A DNA stretch of 10,113 nt. Origin: Chitinophagales bacterium (GTDB lineage: Bacteria > Bacteroidota > Bacteroidia > Chitinophagales > Saprospiraceae). The first letter of the stretch is position 1. Each line of letters starts with the position of its first letter. A program made the position numbers and the translations under genes. A model generated the notes under the pieces. The model made no database searches. It was not told the DNA's origin and saw only the letters and a program-made list of their open reading frames with translations. Of this stretch, positions 5,377-10,113 are shown one piece after another. The stretch covers positions 1 to 10,113 of the forward strand of contig JAAFHO010000147.1 in NCBI GenBank assembly GCA_013297575.1. Direction: 5' to 3'.

Positions 5377-6693
5377 TTATCCTTGAAGGAACGTGCGTAC
5401 TGCGCTAAAACTCACGGTTTGATCGGCAAAATACACTTGCGCAGCAGCGGCCTGTTCGTCTGTTGCTCCGAGGTGATTGAGGATATTGGTCAGGTGCATT
5501 TTCATGTGTCCACTTTGGATACCAGTGGTGACCAGTGATCGGACTGCCGCAAAGTTTTGGGCTAACCCCGTTGCTGCTACGATCATCATCAGTTCGCGGG
5601 CAGATGGGTTTCCGAGTATTTCCAAGGAACGTTTGGCCAATGGGTGAAGTGCTGTAAGGCCACCCACGGTACCGAGGGCAAGCGGCAGTTCTAGTTCGAA
5701 GCGGAAAACACCATTTTCTACCCATGCTTTACTTAGGCTACGGTATTGTCCGTCGCGGCAAGCATAAGTATGTCCGCAGGCTTCTATGGCGCGAAAATCG
5801 TTACCAGTGGCCATAATTACAGCATCGATACCATTAAAAATACCTTTATTGTGTGTAGTGGCACGGTAAGGGTCAAGGCGTGCAATACGTACAGCGGTAC
5901 AGATTCGATCTACGGCTTCGGGGCCAGGCAATCCTGCATGGCGGGCGAGATCTTCCAGTTCCCCAACAGGGCATTCGACCCATGCACGCACGACGCAATT
6001 TGGAGTATAATTAGACAAAATGCACATAATAACCTCTACATCGCGGTCGCGATCGGAGAGGTCATTTCGGGTATCAAAGAAATACTCGATGGTATTGCCA
6101 AAGCGTTCCAGTACTGAATTGATAAAATTGGCACCCATGCTATCACAGGTTTCAAACGATGCCCTGATTTGGTAATAACCGGGTTCTTCTGCGGTAAAAT
6201 CAATCAATTGAATATCCAAGATTCCACCGCCTCGATTGCGCATATTGGTGGTCAGGTCATTGCTGGAATTAAAGAGCGTTGCTTTTAGTTCGGGGAATAA
6301 TTGTTGCAGCAATTTGGGATCGCCATGCCAACGAAAATGTACTTGTCCCAATTTGACCGTACCAAGCACCTCAGCATGGAAACCGCCTTTATTGAGCCAA
6401 AATTTGGCAGCACTTGACGCTGCTGCTACCACGCTACTTTCTTCAATGACCATCGGAACGGCATATACCTTTCCATTGACCATTACATTAGGTGCAATGC
6501 TAAAAGGTAATGGATAATTGGTCAAAGCATTTTCGGTAAAGCCGTCTAATATTTTTTGCTGGGCAGCATCGGGGTGTTGCCAGGAAGCGAGTTGGCGCGC
6601 CATATCTTCTGGGTTTTGAGCAAAGTTATCTGCTACCCATTGTATTTTTTGCTCCTTCGTTAGTTTTGAAAATCCGTTGATTACTCCGTCCAT
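5377..6693 (-). CDS. mvaA: class II hydroxymethylglutaryl-CoA reductase
   Basis: The enzyme reduces HMG-CoA to mevalonate with two NAD(P)H, the committed step of the mevalonate route to isoprenoids; class II enzymes can also run in reverse. Counted from ATG 6693 (438 residues), the catalytic set is complete: E85 in MVIEESSVVAAAS, K283 in THNKGIFNGID, D299 in ATGNDFRAIEA and H396 in GIQSGHMKMH, closely tracking E83, K267, D283 and H381 of the Pseudomonas mevalonii enzyme. CDSMGANFINS (183-193) is the cofactor-site DAMG-like motif. The frame opens earlier at a GTG (6732) that overlaps the lipoprotein stop as GTGA, adding 13 residues; the catalytic numbering and the usual INGFSKL N-terminus favour ATG 6693, but coupled initiation at the GTG remains possible. 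It is soluble, with no membrane segments as in class I. In Bacteroidota the role is probably biosynthetic. Other mevalonate genes are not in view. Confidence 0.93.
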   Translation of the reverse strand: MDGVINGFSKLTKEQKIQWVADNFAQNPEDMARQLASWQHPDAAQQKILDGFTENALTNYPLPFSIAPNVMVNGKVYAVPMVIEESSVVAAASSAAKFWLNKGGFHAEVLGTVKLGQVHFRWHGDPKLLQQLFPELKATLFNSSNDLTTNMRNRGGGILDIQLIDFTAEEPGYYQIRASFETCDSMGANFINSVLERFGNTIEYFFDTRNDLSDRDRDVEVIMCILSNYTPNCVVRAWVECPVGELEDLARHAGLPGPEAVDRICTAVRIARLDPYRATTHNKGIFNGIDAVIMATGNDFRAIEACGHTYACRDGQYRSLSKAWVENGVFRFELELPLALGTVGGLTALHPLAKRSLEILGNPSARELMMIVAATGLAQNFAAVRSLVTTGIQSGHMKMHLTNILNHLGATDEQAAAAQVYFADQTVSFSAVRTFLQG

Positions 6694-6728
6694 CTGTGCG
6701 TTAGTGATTGAAAAACGCACAAAGGTAA

Positions 6729-7838
6729 TCACCTTCCTTGCTCGAATACCCAGTCTGACTTAAAATCTTCCATTTCCTTTTGGGTAAATTGAAATTTTGT
6801 CTGAATCGCTTGCTCTACTTGGTAAATATTGGGAAAGGCATTGTATGGGTCAACAATAAATAAATACGATTGTGCCTGCACATTGGGCGCAACGCGTAGT
6901 TGCGAGAGGAGCAAATCAATTTCGGGGTCAGAAAACCGTTTATAACTCTTGTTTAAGGTGCGCCAACCGTAAATAAGGCCTACCGCTTCGGCATAATGGT
7001 GCAGTGCTTTTGCGCGGTCATTTTCTTGTACAAAGGACTGGCTCATGATTTGGGTAAACTTTTGGCAGGAATGTATTACCGTGGCGTAACTAATTTTTTC
7101 CCAAAGCAGGCAGATGTCTTTTGCTGCTTTTTCTTGATCTTGTTGGTATTTATTGCCTGCTTTTATGCTTGTTTGCAGGCGAATAAATGCCTCTTTTATA
7201 GCCGAGTAAAAGCCTGTTTGGTTATTTTGGTCGCGTTGCGCGGCATATTTAGCCATTAATTCATCGGGATTATTGGCTTTCCCTAAGGTGGGGGTATTGG
7301 GGAAATCGGGATGTGCGCCAAATAAAGCCAATATTTGATCTGACTCTTCCAATGTGACACCGTCGCTCATCAATTGCGTGGCAGTATGGAAAAAAGAAGC
7401 ATTTAGCAGCCCTTTTTCAATTAATTGTTGGAGCTCTAATCCTTTTTCATTGAATAAATAGCCATGATAGAAACCGCCTTTGGTAGAACTGGTGCCTGGA
7501 ATATATTTCAACCCGCTACTTTGGGCGAGGTCTTTGAGCCAACCAAGTGTAGTATCCATTTGTGTCGCAAAATAAGCGGAAGCACTATTTTTTAAGGATG
7601 GATTACCGATGTTAAATAAGTTTGATAAATCGCTGTATAGCACCACAACGCCCGAATCGCGTCCTTTTTGGGCTTCATTGACCAAGGCATTATATTGTAG
7701 GCGTAACGCATATTGATCGTATGTGTTTGCGACAAAGTTACTGCCATCATATTGGGTTGGGAATTCTAAAGGCAATTTACTTTTATTGCAAGAGAGCAAT
7801 AAAAGTAAAAATATGGGAATAAATAATCGTTTTTGCAT
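6729..7838 (-). CDS. DUF4856 lipoprotein (imelysin-like relative)
   Basis: The 369-residue protein starts with a lipoprotein signal peptide: MQKR, a hydrophobic run, then LLSC with the lipidated cysteine at C17. Mature protein would be attached to a membrane, probably the outer one. The body is helical and resembles the DUF4856 family: PTQYDGSNFVANTYDQYALRL region at 27-47, GGFYHGYLFNEKGLELQQLI at 121-140, KGLLNASFFHTAT at 142-154, and HYAEAVGLIYGW at 281-292, the counterpart of the conserved helix-end motif of this group. DUF4856 proteins are related to imelysins, some of which are linked to iron; I do not see the GxHxxE motif of true imelysins, and no ligand can be inferred. It is first in a two-gene operon with HMG-CoA reductase, whose frame overlaps its stop. 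It starts 46 bases from the divergent GNAT gene. Confidence 0.75.
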   Translation of the reverse strand: MQKRLFIPIFLLLLLSCNKSKLPLEFPTQYDGSNFVANTYDQYALRLQYNALVNEAQKGRDSGVVVLYSDLSNLFNIGNPSLKNSASAYFATQMDTTLGWLKDLAQSSGLKYIPGTSSTKGGFYHGYLFNEKGLELQQLIEKGLLNASFFHTATQLMSDGVTLEESDQILALFGAHPDFPNTPTLGKANNPDELMAKYAAQRDQNNQTGFYSAIKEAFIRLQTSIKAGNKYQQDQEKAAKDICLLWEKISYATVIHSCQKFTQIMSQSFVQENDRAKALHHYAEAVGLIYGWRTLNKSYKRFSDPEIDLLLSQLRVAPNVQAQSYLFIVDPYNAFPNIYQVEQAIQTKFQFTQKEMEDFKSDWVFEQGR

Positions 7839-7868
7839 GATAAAATCAAATAATCGGTATAGTTTTAA

Positions 7869-7876
7869 TATTTTTG
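7869..7876 (+). promoter_or_regulatory. -7 box just before the GNAT gene
   Basis: TATTTTTG matches TAnnTTTG and lies only eight bases before the ATG at 7885, so the transcript would start within a few bases of the start codon. No TTTG at normal -33 spacing is seen. The box lies in the 46-base gap shared with the divergent lipoprotein gene. Confidence 0.35.
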
Positions 7877-7884
7877 CACCAGTT

Positions 7885-8931
7885 ATGCTTTATATACGTC
7901 CATTCCAAAGTAAAGATCAAAAGGCTGTAATTGACCTTATTCTGAACATTCAGCAGCGTGAGTTTAATGTACCCGTTACCCTTCAAGATCAACCTGATTT
8001 ACTGCAAATAGAGCAGTTTTACCAAGTTAATAGGGGTAATTTTTGGGTAGCCTTGACTCCAAATGATGAAGTAGTGGGTAGTATTGCATTAATTGACAAT
8101 GGCGACACCACTGCAACGATCCGAAAAATGTTCGTAAAGGCGGAGTATCGTGGTAAATTATACGGTACAGGTCAAAAATTATACGATTTATTAGAAAGTT
8201 GGGCTATAGATCATGGTTTTCAGTCGCTTTGGTTGGGTACTTTTGATCGGTTGCACGCTGCTTTGCGCTTTTATGACAAGAATGGGTTTGTCTCGGTGGA
8301 TAAGCGTCAATTGCCGCCAAGTTTCCCTATTATGTCTGTTGATAATCGGTTTTATACTAAATCATTGCCCTATTTTAGTATTCGCGCTGCAAAGTTAACG
8401 GATATTGCTGGTGTTTTAGCCTTGCAAAGTCTTTATTTATTTGCAAATCTTTCGGAACAGGAACGGGAACAGGGGTTTGTAACTACGCCGTTTACAACAG
8501 AACAGTTAGAACGGGTAATTGGGGAAGAAGCGGGTTTGTACATAGCAGTACAAGGAGAAAGCGTAATTGGTTATGCTTTTGGAGCGAGTTGGGGCTTTTG
8601 GTCGCAATGGCCCATTTTCAACTATATGGTGGAGCGATTTAGCCAGTTTACATTTGATAATCAAGTATTTACTACCCAAAACTCCTACCAATACGGCCCC
8701 ATCTGTGTTGATATTTCTATGCGTGGCAAAGGCGTAGCGGAGGCACTTTTTGGGGCAGTTAAAACGGCTATGAGCAAGCGATACGCATTGGGTTTAACGT
8801 TTATCAATCAGGTAAACGCCATTTCCATAGCGTTCCATACGCGCAAACTAGGTTTAGCAATTGTAGATGAATTTGAATTTAAGGACAAACAATATTTCGG
8901 GCTGGCTTGGCATAGCGATCCTAATGTTTAA
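7885..8931 (+). CDS. tandem GNAT-family acetyltransferase (two domains)
   Basis: A 348-residue fusion of two different Gcn5-related N-acetyltransferase domains. Domain 1 (about 1-160) has the opening YIRPFQSKDQKAVIDLI, the acetyl-CoA loop in VKAEYRGKLYGTGQKLYDLL (84-103, seen as RGKLYGTG) and the closing RFYDKNGF at 128-135. Domain 2 (about 163-345) has SIRAAKLTDIAGVLALQ, the CoA loop RGKGVAEAL at 280-288, and FINQVNAISIAFHTRKLG at 306-323. Both loops are intact, so both may bind acetyl-CoA; the substrates are unknown. Each half resembles proteins usually seen alone, so this is probably a gene fusion rather than an internal duplication, as the halves show little similarity to each other. I chose ATG 7885; an earlier frame start at 7723 would overlap the divergent lipoprotein gene and add 54 unlikely residues. 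It converges on lpxH. Confidence 0.85.
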   Translation: MLYIRPFQSKDQKAVIDLILNIQQREFNVPVTLQDQPDLLQIEQFYQVNRGNFWVALTPNDEVVGSIALIDNGDTTATIRKMFVKAEYRGKLYGTGQKLYDLLESWAIDHGFQSLWLGTFDRLHAALRFYDKNGFVSVDKRQLPPSFPIMSVDNRFYTKSLPYFSIRAAKLTDIAGVLALQSLYLFANLSEQEREQGFVTTPFTTEQLERVIGEEAGLYIAVQGESVIGYAFGASWGFWSQWPIFNYMVERFSQFTFDNQVFTTQNSYQYGPICVDISMRGKGVAEALFGAVKTAMSKRYALGLTFINQVNAISIAFHTRKLGLAIVDEFEFKDKQYFGLAWHSDPNV

Positions 8932-9000
8932 GGAACAATGAAACAATAATCTACCCAAAAGGAGCAAGTTATTGTTTCATCGTCCCTAATGTTCCTTTTC
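8931..9000. terminator. two-step inverted repeat between converging genes
   Basis: An inner 11-base-pair stem (8939-8949 with 8969-8979) with a 19-base loop is topped by an outer seven-base stem (8931-8937 with 8990-8996), separated by an asymmetric bulge. The plus strand continues in TTTTC. The outer arms overlap the last base of the GNAT stop codon and the last codons of lpxH. It probably terminates the GNAT transcript and may also act on lpxH, for which no T run is evident. Confidence 0.6.
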
Positions 9001-9768
9001 TGTTATAATATTTCCATCTTCTATTTCCCAAAATTTGATTTCCATTGTTGTTCCATCAAATACGGCATAAGAGTAAGCCCACATCCATTCACCGAGATTG
9101 ATATAACGGCTCGATTGGTTGGGCAACAGCCAATTAATGGGTAAATGACGGTGTCCAAACACAAAAAAATCGGGCGTAGTACCTTGTTCAAGTTTATATA
9201 AACAGTACTGTAACAACCATTCTTTTTGATCGCCCATCCAACCTTTTTCTGCATCTGGCGTGGCAGCGCGACTTTTACCACTGGCATAGTGTGCAATACG
9301 AATACCCAAATCGGGATGTATTTGCCGAAATAACCAACGACAAAAAGGGTTGGTAAATACCTTTTTCATCAATTTATAGCCCTTATCACCAGGGCCCAGG
9401 CCATCGCCGTGGCCTATAAAAAATTGCTTCCCCATAATCCTACGTTCAATCGGATGGTGATATACCTCAATACCGAGTTCTTCCTCAAAATAGCCCGACA
9501 TCCATAAGTCGTGATTGCCCCTAAAAAAATAAATAGGAAGCCCGCTGTCCCGCAATTCCGCTAAAGTGCCCAATAAACGGGTATGACCTTTGGGCACAGC
9601 GTACTTATAATCATGCCAAAACTCAAACATATCCCCCACTAAATAGATCGCTTCGGCTTGTGGTGCTACAAAACGAAGCCAACGCACCAACCGCTGTTCG
9701 CGCTCTAGAGAACTATGCCTTGCATCAATGCCAAGGTGAAAATCAGAAGCAAAAAAAGTTTTTTTCAA
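8986..9768 (-). CDS. lpxH: UDP-2,3-diacylglucosamine hydrolase, LpxH-like
   Basis: A 260-residue metallophosphoesterase that fits the LpxH group, which cleaves UDP-2,3-diacylglucosamine to lipid X and UMP in lipid A synthesis on the inner face of the cytoplasmic membrane. All dimetal-site motifs are visible: D9-x-H11 in FASDFHLG, D46 in LVGDMFEFW, N85-H86-D87 in RGNHDLW, H120 in FIGHGDGLGPGD, and H206/H208 in FGHRHLP. The MFEFW segment after the second motif and the GDG following the fourth are typical of LpxH rather than general phosphoesterases. The length is near the usual 240-260. The best start is a TTG at 9768, giving MKKTFFASDFHLG, the normal N-terminus of the family; no nearby ATG precedes it in frame. 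A close Bacteroidota relative of related substrate cannot be excluded. It lies downstream of the MORN gene on the same strand, 70 bases apart. Confidence 0.85.
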   Translation of the reverse strand: MKKTFFASDFHLGIDARHSSLEREQRLVRWLRFVAPQAEAIYLVGDMFEFWHDYKYAVPKGHTRLLGTLAELRDSGLPIYFFRGNHDLWMSGYFEEELGIEVYHHPIERRIMGKQFFIGHGDGLGPGDKGYKLMKKVFTNPFCRWLFRQIHPDLGIRIAHYASGKSRAATPDAEKGWMGDQKEWLLQYCLYKLEQGTTPDFFVFGHRHLPINWLLPNQSSRYINLGEWMWAYSYAVFDGTTMEIKFWEIEDGNIITEKEH

Positions 9769-9838
9769 TCGAATAGGTTTATAAAATATCGAAATATGGC
9801 ATGTTTTTAAATAGACGCTCTTCTTGTAATAATTATTG

Positions 9839-10113
9839 TCATTTTTTTATTTGAATACTATCATTTACAAAAAAGGCTTCAACAAGCAAATTTCCTTCGG
9901 GTGTCCATTTGCGAAATTTACCGTTTAATTTATCATTTTGATACTCAGATTCCATTTCTTTTTGCCCGTTGGGATGGTAAGATACAATTAGACCTTCGCG
10001 TTTTCCATTATGAAGGAATTGTTCTTCTTTTAATTGCCCATCGGGGAAAAAAAAGGTAGATTTACCTTCTTGAACATCGTTTTTAAAGTGCATTTGTCCT
10101 ACCATGCGCCCAT
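9839..10113 (-). CDS. MORN-repeat protein, N-terminus cut by window edge
   Basis: The visible 90 or so residues are MORN_2-type repeats: units such as EGKSTFFFPDGQLKEEQFL, GKREGLIVSYHPNGQKEMES and DKLNGKFRKWTPEGNLLVEA, each with the G-x-x-x-x-(W/Y/F)-x-x-(N/D)-G pattern and spaced by about 22-24 residues. An ATG occurs at 10105, but the frame continues upstream to the edge with no stop and the first part of a repeat is missing, so the gene probably starts outside the window. MORN_2 proteins in Bacteroidota are often secreted or lipid-anchored and of unknown role; some annotation lines label them YwqK-like antitoxins, which the sequence does not test. The stop is TGA at 9839. It may share a transcript with lpxH 70 bases downstream. 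Confidence 0.78.
   Translation of the reverse strand, partial: GRMVGQMHFKNDVQEGKSTFFFPDGQLKEEQFLHNGKREGLIVSYHPNGQKEMESEYQNDKLNGKFRKWTPEGNLLVEAFFVNDSIQIKK

Noticed and set aside
5746..6117. Plus-strand open frame of 123 codons inside the HMG-CoA reductase gene
   Set aside because: It lies antisense to a gene with a complete catalytic set; its translation is rich in Ser, Cys and Ile without any family signal. Other antisense frames in the window (364-567, 5405-5725, 6236-6517, 6996-7259, 8213-8398, 8506-8691, 9021-9296) fail for the same reason.
7723..7884. N-terminal extension of the GNAT protein
   Set aside because: It overlaps the divergent lipoprotein start, contains the promoter-like box and shows no family similarity; the GNAT fold begins at ATG 7885.
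9839..10113. Toxin-antitoxin module based on the YwqK-like label of MORN proteins
   Set aside because: No toxin-like neighbour is visible on the near side and the MORN repeat alone says nothing about antitoxin function.

Overview
The window looks like a chromosomal segment of a Bacteroidota bacterium, probably a free-living member of the Saprospiria/Chitinophagia type rather than a gut Bacteroides; the rank below phylum is a guess. The signs are lipoproteins and barrels of Bacteroidota-typical families (a DUF4856 lipoprotein, a short outer-membrane barrel ending in Phe), a LytS/LytTR two-component pair, a class II HMG-CoA reductase, TAnnTTTG-type -7 boxes with TTTG-like -33 boxes, and start codons without clear Shine-Dalgarno sequences.

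Layout. 1-121: end of an upstream transcription unit with a strong hairpin terminator. 122-838 (+): ferredoxin-NADP reductase-like flavoprotein. 848-938 (-): a broken 3' remnant of an outer-membrane barrel gene whose intact relative lies at 4583-5224. 1086-2597 (-): a three-gene operon (YCII-family protein, SRPBCC-fold membrane-anchored protein, DUF4287-DUF5655 protein), diverging from a LytS-type histidine kinase and LytTR response regulator at 2762-4539 (+). 4583-5224 (-): outer-membrane barrel. 5377-7838 (-): a translationally coupled pair, DUF4856 lipoprotein then class II HMG-CoA reductase. 7885-8931 (+): a protein with two fused GNAT acetyltransferase domains. 8986-9768 (-): LpxH-like UDP-2,3-diacylglucosamine hydrolase of lipid A synthesis. 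9839-10113 (-): MORN-repeat protein cut by the window edge.

How the parts relate. The most unusual structure is the block from about 939 to 4582. It is bracketed by two direct copies of the 3' end of the same barrel gene (82 of 91 bases identical, with a 44-base perfect core), and it looks visibly richer in A+T than its flanks. It carries the YCII/SRPBCC/DUF4287 operon and the divergent two-component system with their promoters in one 164-base intergenic region, so it could be a regulated accessory cassette placed at the end of a barrel gene. No integrase or transposase is visible in it, so mobility is only an inference; loss of most of a tandem barrel paralogue is the main alternative.

The rest is ordinary core or near-core metabolism: redox (FNR), mevalonate synthesis (HMGR) and lipid A (LpxH). 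I did not find a CRISPR array, tRNA, rRNA or complete insertion sequence. No recognisable new defence or biosynthetic system is evident.
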